Below the pieces are notes generated by a model. That model was not told the origin of the DNA, ran no database searches, and saw nothing but the letters and a program-made list of their open reading frames with translations. DNA of 64,000 bases from Poronia punctata (Eukaryota > Ascomycota > Sordariomycetes > Xylariales > Xylariaceae): assembly GCA_022579005.1 (NCBI GenBank), contig MU401639.1, forward strand, positions 1 to 64,000, in the 5' to 3' direction. Positions within the stretch are counted from its first letter, which is position 1, and every line of letters starts with the position of its first letter. Below, in pieces: positions 24,096-36,952 of the stretch. The translations under genes and the position numbers were made by a program.

Positions 24096-24891
24096 ACTGC
24101 CTGCCCGAAATGAATGCTGGCAGAGCTTCCTAACCTAGAACGAAAGGATTTGATCCACGGTCGTCGACAAAAAGGAGAACGCCTTCACGATGATATGTAC
24201 GTGTAGGGATACCGTATACGAGATTACTGCAGGTAAACAAAGTTGGTGGCGTTATCTAATTTTCGTTTCCAGCCATTGAGCAATCGCATCTTGCACGTTT
24301 TAGGGATGTGAAGCCGACCTCTGGATCGACGGCCAAATGCTCAGATGGCCAAGTTGAGCTTCTGTGCCGCATCACATGTCAACTCATTATTATATTGATT
24401 TATTAACAATCTTACTTCGCATACCGTAACAAGGCGTACGAACGACGATCCAAGGCTGTTTCGGCTACTATACGCAACCGATGCGCAACCGGCCAGTTCC
24501 GACTGGACGGTACGAGTCGTACGACCGCCGACCGGTATCTGAATTTGATGTTTTACTTGCAAATGATCTGAAAAGGAAAGCTTGTTTACAACCAGCCTAG
24601 TGTAATTGTTAGTGGGCCCTATCAAGGTATAGTCTGGCATCAAAAAAAGACAAGATGCGAATAGCCTCGAGGAAAAAGAAAAGAAATGAATGCAGATTCT
24701 TGCTGTTTCTGATCCTATCGTTCCTTCTTTTTCTGCATGAAGCTCAAGTTAGACAAGCTGACAAGGTACACAAAACTTTATTCCTCGGAAATAACGGAGT
24801 ATATTTTTATTTTCCCTGCGCGCAATCTTACTAACCCCAGATACAGCTAACCTAGGCTGTCTAGAGTCTAGACCTCACAAATCGAGCATCT
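24096..24891. other. Intergenic, no gene accepted
   Basis: Spacer between the methyltransferase and the membrane-anchored protein, both on the minus strand. A 100-codon frame at 24341-24643 shows no family resemblance and was not accepted. Confidence 0.5.
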
Positions 24892-27084
24892 TCAAGAGTG
24901 GCCCATCACCGTCACACTCGTGGATAGGTTTGACTTCTTCTCCGATGAACCTAGGACCCCCGCGTACGAGGAATCCTGCGGCGACGCGACTTGCACTGCG
25001 TCAAACCTCGGCACTGCAGTGTACCTCCACCTTCTGAAGAAGAAACTATACAAAGCAGAGGATCAGACATTTGCCGCTATATGCTAATGAAAGCGGAAGA
25101 GAGATGAAACTTACTATGCAGCTGTCGCCACGGCAGCAAGAAAAGGAACGCCCAGACCAACGCTGAGTCCGACGACAAGCCTCGTGTCGACACCGTGGAC
25201 TTTGCCGAGTGGTGGCTCAGCCGGATCCGGATCAGGTGATGCCTGTGCCGATGGAGACAACGTTGGCGTTGGCGGTGGTGGAACATAAGAGACAGGGGGT
25301 CCCGATGTAGCGGCCACGGCCTTGACATTCTTAACAAAAGGGATGGTCTCCCGGACGACGTCCTGAATAGTCCCCCGGAATGACGCCTCAGAGCCGGCTG
25401 AAACCGTAACTACCGCTATTGTCGTACGCGTGACTTTTGTCGTGGCCTGTAAAGTCGCAGGACAACCGGCTGGACCAGCAGTCGCTAGACAGACCACTCC
25501 TGTCAACACGACCTCGCTCGTCAGCGTCGTCGTTGTCATATCCGTGTCCGCTCTCGCGGCAACGGTCGGTGTAAACCGTGTAACGGATTCCGTCGTCGTG
25601 GCGGGTGCAGAATGGATACACTCGTCAGCCAGCGTCGTGTAGAAAATAGGGATACTAGTCGACGGATCCGGCCCCCACGTCTCGGGGCCGATGGCGACTG
25701 TCGCGCCGGCCTCGGCGCCCAGCGCCAGTTGGTAGGCTTGCTGCACGCGCAGTTGGCAATCACCGTCACTTAAATCGTCTTCTTCATCGAACCCGGCCGT
25801 GATGGTCGTGGTGAACTCGGCTAGGTCGGCGTATACCAGGACCCCTGCCCCTGCGCTAGCGGACAGGAACGGCCCGAGGGACTCGTCGGTATGTATGGAG
25901 ACACCGGCGTGTAGGCCGACTCGCAGCTTGGCCGTGAGGACGCCGTTTGCGCTCTGTACCTTGACGGGTAGGAACTCGAAGGAACCTCCGTTGCTGTGTG
26001 GCGCGTGGGATGTGGGTAAGCCAGTGGGTGTTACATAGGGGGGGGGGGGGTGCGAGGGCTCGACTTACAAGGTCACGCTAGAAACTTCCTTGCTGAAGAG
26101 TGCCAGGTCCAATGCCATTCCATCGTCGATTTGGATATGTAAGCCGCTGCTAATGTCGATTTCTGCATCCGCTGCTAGCATCAAATCTATCGAAAGGATG
26201 ATACCCAAGAAGTTTTCGCTATCCACCGAGAGTCCGAGCAGTGTATTGCTCGAATAGAGGTTGAGCGTGTAGCTCGTTCCCGCCGAGAGGGTCGTGTCCA
26301 GTAATAAGTAGAGCTCCAGCTCGTCAAATTCGAAATGCAGCCGGCAGTCCGGGATATCCGGTATGTCGCGGTTGAGGGTGAAGTTTAACGGCGGGAGATC
26401 GACATCATCGAAGTCTAGATCGTCGGTCAGATTCCTGGTAAGAGCCGGGACTTGATCGTCTAGGTAGTCGATGACGGTTGTTGTGATGTTTTCTATCTCG
26501 TCTCCCAAGGCCGTGGTGAAGTTTCCGACTGCTTGGACGATGTCAAAATCATCGTCGAATTCGAGCTGGGTCGTCATCGACCCTTTCACGTAGCACTGTC
26601 ATATTCCATCGTCAGTGTTTGTCGAGCTTTGGCCCGAGTCATATGGGGACGGAGGACAGTATGTCTGATTCTTTTCATGATACATAGTCCCCAACGGACA
26701 ATGTTATGGTTTCTTACTGTTGTACACGTCACTTCAACCCCAGCCGTTACTTGTGTCTTGTCCCCGGCCTCTCCAGCTCCATCTCTATATCATGAGAGTC
26801 AAATAGTTAGATGCTTGGCCAAGTAGTAGGTGCACATAAAGCTTAAAAGATGTAGCGGTATTCTCTCACATGCTAAACAAAGTAGCCCCATCCCAACTCC
26901 TAGCTATATTGGTACTATTCTTTGGCTTGTCACTGCGTCCTGGTACTCTTGCAGAATGTAAAGCCCTCCGCAAGACATCTGGTCTCTCATTAAAAGCGAG
27001 CGAAGGAAATCCACCAACTGCGGACACCCCCGAAACAACAACAACCAGAAGAGCCAATATTGGCGGGAATAAGTTTCCTTTCAT
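24892..27084 (-). CDS. Secreted protein with a C-terminal membrane anchor and short cytoplasmic tail
   Basis: Six exons were deduced: 27084-26870, 26784-26718, 26595-26069, 25993-25115 and 25045-24892 are five, joined in frame to 613 residues (five exons in total, four introns). The ATG at 27084 begins a signal peptide (MKGNLFPPILALLVVVVSG). A cysteine-poor, acidic, beta-rich ectodomain with several N-glycosylation sites follows, then a Thr-rich segment and a proline-rich stalk (VPPPPTPTLSPSAQ). The anchor LVVGLSVGLGVPFLAAVATA is completed only when the last intron (25114-25046) is removed, reading into YFFFRRWRY and a tail ending VTVMGHS. A genomic TAG overlaps that donor (TAGTAAGT). Fungal stalked surface sensors share this plan, but I do not recognise the family. 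Confidence 0.75.
26038..26050. repeat. G13 homopolymer inside an intron (C13 on the sense strand)
   Basis: The run lies about 20 nt downstream of the donor GTAAGT of the intron 26068-25994 in the membrane-anchored protein gene. Confidence 0.85.
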
Positions 27085-28417
27085 GATCGAGACAGCAGCA
27101 GCAAAAGACGTGACGAGAGTAGAGTAGCTCAAACACCCTCGTCTACAGCACCGGTACTTATGGAAAAGACTCCCATGCCTAATACATACATTCGTTCTCT
27201 ACCTACATACGTTCGCTTGTGAAACGTACATGTCCGTCTGCAATGCAGGGTTAACTGCTGAGGAACGGGATCCTAGTTACCAAAGCCTGACATTGGCTGA
27301 TAGCTAAGATGCACGTGCAACTGCAACTTCTATGGGGGGAACATAAACATGCATGCAGCTATTATCTTCACCGAGAAGATAAAAATAGTCCAATGAAAGG
27401 CTGTGGACATCACTCTTATTACCTACCTGAGAAGATGATAATGATCCATATCATCAACAGACGTACAAGTAAAAGCGAAAAGTGAAAAAGTATTTTCCGA
27501 AAGGGGGTTTCTCGAGACATTGGTGCTGGAAAGTTGGAGACAAGCTGTTGGTGATTTCTTGTTTCGAGTGCAGTTGCATATCGGTATCATGTATGATCGA
27601 TCCTTCGGCCCCCAACGAGATACCTAACTTACCTATTTCCCCAGCCCGGCGTTTTGCCCGAAAATGAATTCTGACCTAACCCTAGCTCGACAACTTCTTA
27701 GACTTTCTTTACTACCTCCTATTAACAGCATGGCTGGTCTTGATTACTCACCTGAAGTTAGCAACTTTATATATCGTAGGTATAGAGAGTGAGTATCTTC
27801 CAGCCCATCAGCACTATTCGCAACCGAGATTCCCATAGGAACACCATTTATATATCACAGCCGGTTTGTAGATAATGGGGGTGATTAAAAGGGTAATAAA
27901 CCCCGGATTTGGTTACTAGACAAAAAAGAGAAGTGCTGATATACCTTACTACCTTGGTCAAGACTTGAGAGCAGCGATAATAGTTCGTAGAGCCTGATGA
28001 GGCTTGTACGTACCTAACCTTAGGTAAACCTATTTGCTACGGCCGTAGTATTATTCATACTACGAGTACAAGTACAAGTACAAGTACAACGTAGATCAGA
28101 CTAAGCCTTCCCGTATACAGGGCTAGCCTAACCCAAATGCGCATTGTCGTTGGAGACAAAAGTCTAGGTTAAAGGGGGCGGAAGGGGTTACCGATCAGCC
28201 CAGTGAGACAGTCTGATACACTGAAAATAAAATGTCGTACACGGGATTACCGATTACCGACAGTATTGTAATTTATAGATACATACATATGTGTAATGTG
28301 AGCACATGATATACAAACATTTTGAATCCGGCAAGCACCTACATCCATACTTTGAGGTAGGTAAGGCAGGTAGGTCCCCCGCTTTACAGACGAGTAGAAG
28401 TATGTAAGTCGCGGCCT
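27085..28417. other. Intergenic, no gene seen
   Basis: About 1.3 kb between two minus-strand genes. It contains a short GTACAA-type tandem repeat at about 28066-28090 and many TAGGTA/TACCTA motifs. No coding frame was accepted. Confidence 0.55.
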
Positions 28418-29833
28418 TCACAAACGTGCACGAACCGGCGCTTTCCCCTTTACACCCCACGGCATAGTCCCATGCTTGCCATCAAACGGCACAAAGTCCA
28501 GAACCGGACTCGGCTTGAAAAGCGGTACTATCCTATCCATCGTACCCTTTTCTCCGTCCGCGTCGCTTAATTGCCGATCTATCGTCTCATCTTGTTCGCC
28601 GGCCCAAGTTGCAAAGCGCGTCACCGCAATGCCCAGTTTCACAAGTGTATCGGAATAAGCTCTGCGCGAGCTCTCATACTTGGTAAAAGCTGTTTCCACA
28701 TCCTTGGTAGTCGGCTTCGCGTTCGTCTTCTCTAGCATTGCGCGGACCGCGTTGACCAGCACCGTAGCAGATTGTACCCCAGCCTGGGCGCCTTGGCCGA
28801 GAACAGACGTCATTTTATGCGCTGCGTCGCCGACCAGGACGATTCTGCCATGGTGCCATTTTTCCGCGATGCCTTCCTCCTGATGGAGGAGCACGGCGGT
28901 GGCCTTTTCGCGGATAGACCATATATCCGCCAACTTGACGCCTGGGAATAGCGTCATGTTGGGCAACTCCTTGACCATTTTCTCCATGTCTTCCCCGGAT
29001 GACTTTATCCTCTCCGTTGCCGGCGCATCCAGCCGCTTGACGACGGTGAAGTATATGCTATCATGCAGCCGCGTGGATTGCGAAGCTATCCCAGGTCCAT
29101 GGGACTCGGTAAAGACCGCGAGGGGCAAATCTTCCCGGTCACACCGCGTATGGCCGAATATGGTGAGGTAGTTGGGACTCATGGGCGACGTCGGTTTCAG
29201 CAGCCCGCCTGAGCGCTGGATCATGTCCCTGGCCACGCTGTGCACGCCATCGGCCCCGATCACTATTGAGCCGTCGACGACGCTTCCATCTGCTAGGTGG
29301 ACGCGCACACCATCATCGAGATTTTCGATGTTAATGGCGCGGGCGTTGACACGGACTTTGGTTTCTCTCGCTGGTAGATTTTCGTATAGCACGCGGATCA
29401 GGTTGCTGCGAGAAAGTCCTACCGTGGGATAACCGAAGCTATGTACACAGGCCAGGTAAGAAACTGGGTTTTTTTTTTAATCCCCGCCAAAGATGATGCT
29501 GACCGCCCCTTTCGAGCGTAGTACAAGGAACGACACTTACGACTTCTCCAGAACCTTAAAGGGAGAAAATGAGTATAGAGGTTCGTCTCGGGTATTTGTA
29601 AAGTTTATGACGGAGTCAAAGGACGTCGAATATTTCAAGACAGCTTCGTACAAGCCCAACTGATCTAACGAGCGTAGAAAAGGCGGCCATACAACAAGCA
29701 ACGCGCCACGATATCTCAAAACTTCGGGTTGTCTTTCGAGAATTATGTAATCGATACCGGCTGCTGCGAGGGCGTTTGCCGTAAAGAGACCAACGGGCCC
29801 GGCACCGAGGATAATGACCCGAAAGGCGGCCAT
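28418..29833 (-). CDS. FAD-dependent monooxygenase (aromatic hydroxylase type)
   Basis: Two exons, 29833-29541 and 29438-28418, join in phase 2 across a 102-nt intron to give 437 residues. The N-terminal Rossmann motif VIILGAGPVGLFTANAL binds the FAD ADP moiety. VIGADGVHSVARD is the DG motif and RIVLVGDAAHKMTSVLGQG the GD motif of class A flavoprotein monooxygenases, so it should use NADPH and oxygen to hydroxylate or epoxidise a small molecule. The family includes salicylate hydroxylases and fungal indole-diterpene epoxidases. There is no C-terminal membrane segment, unlike many PaxM-type enzymes. No backbone enzyme lies nearby, so the substrate is unknown. Confidence 0.92.
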
Positions 29834-31988
29834 GATTTTCCGGGTTCAAAAATATAGGTCAAACCAACCAAGAATAATATACCAGAAACACTTTGAGAAA
29901 AGATTCGATACACACACAGAAAGAAAGGGGGTAAATGAAAACGGGGATCTTTGCAATGTTTTATATACCAGTGAGTTTTGCCCTATAATCTGACAGGACC
30001 AACACATCTGACAAAGAAACCCCTGTCCGAGTGGCCGATGCTTGAGTAACCGTAACGTCTCCCTTTTTTCGCGTTCCGGTTCTCCTATGAATATACCTGT
30101 TTCTACTCGTACACATGATGACCCCCTTCTTCTTGCTTGGTATAGGTACTCTAATCATTAAAAAAAAGTGCCAAGTCTGGTGCAGGTGCTACAAATTAAA
30201 GTGCGTTTGCGAATGCGAACATCCTTTTCTCATCTTCAAAAGAGTCTCGGATTCAATATCGTGGTCCGGGAAAGGGTGAGCAATTAGCCATGTCCACTTA
30301 TATACTATTTGGGTATGGCCTGTTTCTATCCACGTAGGTACGAGTACTTAAAGTAACCTAGTTGAGTCTAGTTTGTCAGATTTCCTCCGACAGCTTTCGC
30401 AAGTTCGCATAGGAATTGTGGGGTTGTCGTTGCTACTCGTAATCCTAAGGTTAGGTACTACTTTTATCTTACGAGTACGAGCATTAGAAGGCAAGAAGAC
30501 AGTGATGACCTACTGAGTAATCAAAAAATGTTGGGGCTCCAACAATTGACAACGTATATACATACTTTAACAACGTGTATAGAGACCTGCCGTCGGTCTC
30601 TTCTATTCCTCCGTGCCTGAAAGTTCATTGGCCGAAGATGCAAGATCCTTATGCCTATTAGATACTATGTAATCTTGGAATAGGTAGGTACCGCTCACTA
30701 CGAGATAAAATGGTTACTAAACACGATAAATTTTGGCCACTACCTAGATGCAAGGTCATCCTTGTCAGGTCCTGAGATGTTGGTAATAACCGCCCAGGTT
30801 AAGTAATCATTTATTTATTTTACCTTTCACATGCAATCTTGTTAGAGCAGGCTTACCTACATACCTTGAAACCCAGTTCCAATGTCATGCGACAAGAACC
30901 TCGGACTATGGTCTATATTAGATGGTAAAACATTGCTTGGACGCGTTTACGAGTACAGTATGCATCCACCTTTGTACTACAAACCCTAATTTCTCACTCT
31001 TCCAACAAAAGCAGATGCTTTAGGCCGGGGTGGTGTGTATTGGAACCGGGTCATGTTGCCGGGATTGGTGTTGCGTTTTTATAAGTTTGTGTGTGGGTGT
31101 GTATTGTCACAGCTGCTTTAAGACTTTTGAGGGCCTGCCCCTTATATGGGCTTGACACACGTACAACAGGGGCATACTCGTTATCGTATAATGACTGCAA
31201 GTTGACATGCGTTGTAGATATTTACTACATGTGCTTCGTCCAGCATTCTAAATACTATATTACAAGTATGTTGCAAACCCACAGGTGCTTAATTGTACCG
31301 ATCTGGGGAAAGCCCTAGACTACGAGTAGGATATAAAATCATCATGTGCCGTGTTACAACTTGTTGTACTTTAGAAATCATATGTAAGACCACATGTACC
31401 TTGCGCTCTTATCTACAGCACAGGTGTTCCAGACTCGAGGCACATAAGATACACATATTATATAGGGGCAGTACTCGTAAACACTCGGTACAAACATAAT
31501 GCGCCTAAAAAGTGAAATAACGTCACCGAATCAACTACGTGTAAATATGTAAGTAGACTACTTAGACTAGACGGTAATTCCACGCGCTATACCCGTGGGC
31601 ATTCCGGCAAGCAAAAGCACGTGTATTTACATGCCGCCTCTCAAGGTTATCTCTTATTGTAAAAGCGTGCATATGTCCTGTTGCGTGGGATCTATTTGAG
31701 TGTTTTTGTATGGTCATTAACAGGGGCTTAATTGACCGGTATCAGCCGCCCGTGGAAAGAAAAAGTTGCAAGGGTCAAGTGCCGATCGACAGTTATGTAC
31801 TACCTAGGTTAGGGTACCTACTTGCCATAATAATTTTACCTAGAGTCCTAGACCGACCTAAACAACCACCAGGTCATCTCTGACACCGCAATTCCCGACC
31901 GAACGTCAAGGCATCCCTCTACTGGCCCGAGGTTCCCATACAATTGCCGCAACCCTTGCATCCTCTCGATTGACAACCCGTCTACACA
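29834..31988. other. Intergenic, divergent promoter region
   Basis: More than 2 kb between the monooxygenase (minus) and the CBS-PB1 gene (plus). Both promoters must lie here. Frames up to 75 codons show no resemblance to proteins. The DNA is rich in TACCTA, ACGAGTA and GTACGAGTA-like words but has no larger repeat that I can see. Confidence 0.55.
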
Positions 31989-34279
31989 ATGTCGGGCACG
32001 ATGAGAGGGACGCCCGGTCGTGGGCAGGGGCGTGGGACGATTCCCTTTGGTACAAGCAGTCCAGTCACTTCCAACATACCGAGACCGACCATAGAGCACG
32101 GCCACAGCCACTCGAGTCACAGCCAACCCGCACCCCCTAGCGAGGCCGCATCTGGTGTGAGCGCGAGTCGACAGAAGCAGAGCAAGCGCGATGAGGTATG
32201 TCGACAACGTCCCTTTCTTGCATTCCTCCTCTTCTCAAGATTCGGCTCAGGACCTTGTGGTCTATGGTTTAGCACCATGATTCCGTGCTCAAGATTGGGG
32301 TGCTTATAACCTCACTCTACACACACACGGACGGCCCCGGCAAACTGCTTCGGGGAATACATAGATGCTGACTACATTCTAATTCCTCTTAGGCCATCCG
32401 CCGGAAACTGGAGAATGACCTCTCGAAGAAAAAGCATCTCGGTAATCGGGCCCGGCATTCCCGCAAAGCACCTCCGGGCACAGTCCTCGCCTTAAAGCCC
32501 AGCCCCGCGCTCCAGATGAAGCCATCATTGACCGTCGCCGCCGCTGCCGAATTGATGGCCGCTAAGAGGGAGGACTGTGTGCTGGTGACGGATGACGATG
32601 ACCGTATCGCCGGTATCTTCACCGCCAAGGATCTGGCGTTCCGGGTAGTGGGCACCGGCCAAAAGGCGACCAATGTGACGATTGCCGAGATCATGACGAA
32701 GAACCCCCTATGTGCCCGGACTGATACGAGTGCCACCGACGCCCTAGACTTGATGGTTAGGAAGGGCTTCCGGCATCTGCCCGTCATGGACGAGAACCAA
32801 GATATCTCAGGTGTGCTTGATATTACAAAATGCTTCTATGATGCTATGGAGAAGTTGGAGCGGGCGTATGCCTCTTCGACCAAGTTATATGCTGCTTTGG
32901 AGGGCGTCCAGTCCGAACTCGGAACCAGCCAGCCGGCTCAGATTATTCAATACGTGGAGGCACTTCGCTCCAAGATGTCTGGTCCTACCCTCGAATCTGT
33001 ATTGACCGGAACTCCTCCAACTACCGTCAGCGTCCGTACTTCGGTGAAGGAAGCAGCAATGCTCATGAAGGAGAATCACACCACAGCGGTTCTGGTGCAA
33101 GATCAAGGTCAAATTACCGGCATCTTCACCAGCAAGGACATCGTCCTCCGAGTCATTGCCACGAAGCTGGACCCCGCCACATGTAGCGTTGTGCGGGTGA
33201 TGACACCCCACCCCGACTTTGCCCCTATGGACATGAGCATCCAGGCCGCTTTACGAAAGATGCATGGTGAGCTTCTCTTTTTACCCTATGACGACCTATC
33301 ACTCTGCTGACATGCTACAGATGGGCATTACCTCAACCTGCCCGTCATGAATGGCGAGGGAGAGATTGTCGGCATGGTGGATGTTTTGAAACTCACATAT
33401 GCCACTTTGGAGCAGATCAACACTATGAGTTCCGGGGACAGTGAAGGGCCGGCCTGGAACAAGTTTTGGTTGTCGTTGGACAACGAGACCGAGTCGATGA
33501 TGTCGGGAGAGGGCAGCCATCATCATGGCACCATGGCATCTCGATCACTCATGACGCCTGACGCTGGACGGGAACGCATCACCGACTCTCTTGCCCCTGG
33601 GGACAGTGCTTCGCATATGGGTGCCGATTCACCGTCGCATTCCGTAGTCGCTGAACAACCGGCCGCCGAGACCCCATTTGCATTCAAGTTCAAGGCACCT
33701 AGTGGCCGTGTCCACCGCCTGCAAGTCATTGCCAGCCATGGTGTCGCAGAGCTGGTCAAGAACGTTGCGGCCAAGCTGGGCCATGAAGTGGAGGCAATCG
33801 GCGGTGTGCCCGTGGCAGAGGACGGAGCACTTGCCGAGGGCGGTTTCGCCCTGAGCTACCTGGACGACGAGGGGGACACGGTTAGCATCACAACTGACCA
33901 AGATCTATTGGAGGCTATCATACTCGCACGCCAGCGGCGCTCCGAAAAGGTTGATCTCTTCGTACATGATCCCGAGAAACCGGCTGTTATTGTGGCAGCA
34001 CCTCACCCTGAACCAGCAGTGGGCGACTCCCCCTCTATCGGCGCTGGCGCATCCGAAATCCGAAGACGACGGGCTGCGGCAGAAGATGACGAGGAAGATG
34101 GAAGTGACGAGGAGGACTACTCGGCGATTAGGCGTCACAAGAAGGTTGCCTCTCGGGGGGGTGAAGCCGAGCAGATTATTGCCGGTGTGCCCAACGATCT
34201 TTTGTTACCGGGTGCGATAGTGACACTAGCTGTGGTGATAATTGGTGTCTTCACCATTGCGCGAGCGACGAGTCGATGA
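31989..34279 (+). CDS. CBS-domain and PB1-domain membrane protein (Mug70-like)
   Basis: Three exons (31989-32195, 32393-33266, 33321-34279) join in frame to 679 residues. The N-terminus is low-complexity (SGTMRGTPGRGQGRG), then a basic stretch. Four CBS motifs lie at about residues 106-160, 170-230, 270-325 and 340-395 (for example GIFTAKDLAFRVV, GVLDITKCF, GIFTSKDIVLRVI, GMVDVLKLTY); paired CBS domains usually bind adenine nucleotides. A PB1 domain at about 480-560 (FKFKAPSGRVHRLQVI through ITTDQDLLEAI) would mediate pairing with another PB1 protein. An acidic linker and one C-terminal membrane segment (LLPGAIVTLAVVIIGVFTIA) suggest a tail-anchored protein. The architecture is conserved across ascomycetes; its precise role is not established. 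Confidence 0.9.
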
Positions 34280-35044
34280 AAGCATGTTTTTCTTTTGTCT
34301 TAATATTTGATAGCATGGCTTTGGGAGTTGTAGCAAATTGTATCGTGTTCGCCATTTGCCAGTACAGATGATAAAAGTATTCACCGTGCCCTTTCCTAAT
34401 AGTCCTACTATATGTCTAGACCTACCAGAGGATATCCAAAATTTTCTAATATCGCATGTCTTGTTTTTAACTCCGTCCTTCCTTTGCAACAACTATATGT
34501 TTTTTAACGTTTTCTAGACAGTGTTTACCAATAGTTGCCTGGTGTTGAGCTATATAAGATACCTGCTGCATAAAGTACCTGATTTTACCACAATAGAGAT
34601 CTACCATAGAGGTATAGATTGAATAATATCTTACGCTGCCGGCAAGATGTGTCTTTTGCAATTTATTGATATATATATATATAGTGATCATTGACATATA
34701 ATATACATTATTTAGGTGACTTGAATGTAGACAATTGAACTCATGATTCTAACACAAAGTAACCTCGTGAACAGGCACACGGGTTGGACCGGGGGTACTT
34801 TTATTGGTGAGATGCACTGAATTTATGCTGGAATATGTGGGGCACAAGGTTCCCGGAGCGCGACTAAATTTGACCGTTTTCCCTTGGCCAATCCTCAGCG
34901 CGGCTCTCGATAGGTTAAGGTGTAGCAGGTCTCTACTGTAATCAGGTCGTAGCCCTTGTCTGCCAATTGCTGGCCGGCGCATCTTGAAATTTCAAAGTGG
35001 TGAGACCGAGACTGTCACCCATGAAAGCCGGCAATCCAGCAGCA
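34280..35044. other. Intergenic, tandem gene spacer
   Basis: Spacer between two plus-strand genes, holding the 3' end of the CBS-PB1 gene and the promoter of the uS2m gene. A short AT dinucleotide tract lies near 34670. No gene accepted. Confidence 0.5.
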
Positions 35045-36375
35045 ATGATAATAAGAGAAGTCGGTTTCCGTCATGGTATGCAGCCTACAAACTACAGAAC
35101 AAAACTTGCCCGGTTCCATCAATATGTTTTTGGCTTGAGGTGTAAATGCTAACTAACCTCTGGGTCAATAGCTCGACGGGCATTGTCCCAGCCTGTTGTT
35201 CGTCGGGCTTGTCGACGAGCTTTTACGACGGAGACAGTGGCGACGAAAACGATTACGGCAGAACTAGATCCCGTCCCCGAAGCCCCGTCGTCATCATCAT
35301 CATCCCAGCCGCCTTCCATCTTCACAGCCAACGCGAAATTAACGACCCGGCGAAAGAAGGTTGAAGAGGATCGGACGGCCGAGTTGTTCCAAATAAAACA
35401 ACATGTGAAGAGAGAGATAGGGAAGGTCGGATCGAAAGTCGTCCATCGGTATCGACCAGGCGACGTATTCCTGAACCCGCCCGGTCCCAAAGACGTCACG
35501 TTGGAGCTCCTCATGGCGTCCCAGGCGCACATGGGCCATCACGTCTCGCTCTGGAACCCGGCCAACGCGCGGTACATCCACGGTATCCGGCAAGACATCC
35601 ACATCATCTCGCTAGAGCAGACGGCCGCACATCTGCGACGGGCGGCCCGCGTCGTCGAAGAGGTGGCTTACCGCGGCGGATTGATCCTGTTCGTCGGCTC
35701 ACGACCGGGCCAGGCGCAGGCCGTGACGCTGGCTGCGAAGCTGGCCCGCGGATGTCACCTGTTCACTAAATGGGTGCCCGGTGCCATTACCAACAGCGAC
35801 GTGATCCTTCAGAAGTCAAGAATCAGGGTCGTGGACGAGAACGATGAGCCGGTCACGGGCTACGATGAGTTTTCAAACGGCCGACGTGCTCTCGTCCCCG
35901 ACCTCGTCGTCTGTCTTAATCCCCGCGAGAACTACGTTATGCTGCACGAATGTGCCCTGTCCAATATCCCGACCATCGGTATCATCGATACGAACACGGA
36001 GCCTACCTGGGTTACATATGCCATTCCGGCCAACGACGACAGGTACGTTTTCACATGCATGCTTTACTCCTGGGTAGAACTTATCTGTCTTACTAACACG
36101 TTCTTGTTTTTTTTTTTTTTCACAGTCTTCGATGTGCAGCCGTCATCAGCAGCGTTCTCGGCCGAGCAGGTGAAGCCGGACACCAACGTCGTCTCGAGGA
36201 TGCCAAGCTGGGTGTCGTAGCCTGGCAGACGCCTCTCGATATCCGAAGATTCGTGCAGATCAAGCGCAATGAGCTGAAGCGGAAGAGCAGGGCGCAGGGA
36301 GAAGAAGATGCTAGCAAGAAAGACGAAATCATGGCGTATTTCCGCAAGCAAAGACAGAATATCCGGAAACCCTAG
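35045..36375 (+). CDS. MRP4: Mitochondrial small-subunit ribosomal protein uS2m (Mrp4)
   Basis: Three exons (35045-35075, 35172-36042, 36126-36375) join in frame to 383 residues. The first exon has only ten codons and one base; its donor GTATGC and the acceptor AATAG at 35171 yield MIIREVGFRHARRALSQPVV, an arginine-rich mitochondrial presequence with no early acidic run. The uS2 core follows: TLELLMASQAHMGHHVSLWN, RYIHGIRQDIHIISLEQT, GGLILFVGSRPGQ, KWVPGAITN, PDLVVCLNPRENYVMLHEC and PTIGIIDTNTEPTWVTYAIP. The C-terminus is basic, as is usual for mitoribosomal proteins. The last intron has a long T tract before its acceptor. Family assignment is firm. Confidence 0.93.
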
Positions 36376-36952
36376 TATGTTGAGTGGTGGGAGCTATCGA
36401 GGGTGGGGAACTTGAGTGTTATTCGTCGTCCAGGTCCAGGTCCAGGGAGAAAGACGCAGTCGAAACTTGTTTTGTAAAAAAAAAAAAAAAACGTGGGTTT
36501 GGCGGGATGATGGGGGAAAGAAAACACCATGTTTGAGAAGATTGGGAAAGAAAGCCTAGTTGATCGATATATCTGTACGTATACTGCTGTATGTATATTA
36601 AGCTAGGGACGAAGAGAGAAAATGTACCTATAGACCATCGGCGACGCCATAACCTACGGCTGAAAATGTGAGCATAATGGATGATCAAAGCCCCCCGGGC
36701 TGTCCCGTGCAAGGCAAGATGCCGATTTCCGGGGGATGATTCACGCTATTTGTAAATCATATCTGACCTGCGCGAGACTGAACGACGGCGTGACGGTATT
36801 TATACACGTATGGTATGAAGTATATCTATGCATACATATGCCCTTATAACACACCACGCAGATTAAATACATGCATAGAATTAGAAGCCAACCAACTAAC
36901 AGTCAATATAATCTCTACCCAAGTACCTAAGTATCCATCTAATATCTCTAGA
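36376..36952. other. Convergent intergenic spacer
   Basis: The uS2m and MFS genes converge here, so this is the 3' region of both. It contains an A14-type run near 36476. No gene seen. Confidence 0.55.

Noticed and set aside
12027..29833. Secondary-metabolite gene cluster
   Set aside because: A regulator, methyltransferase, monooxygenase and permease are present, but no backbone synthase of any class; co-orientation alone is not enough.
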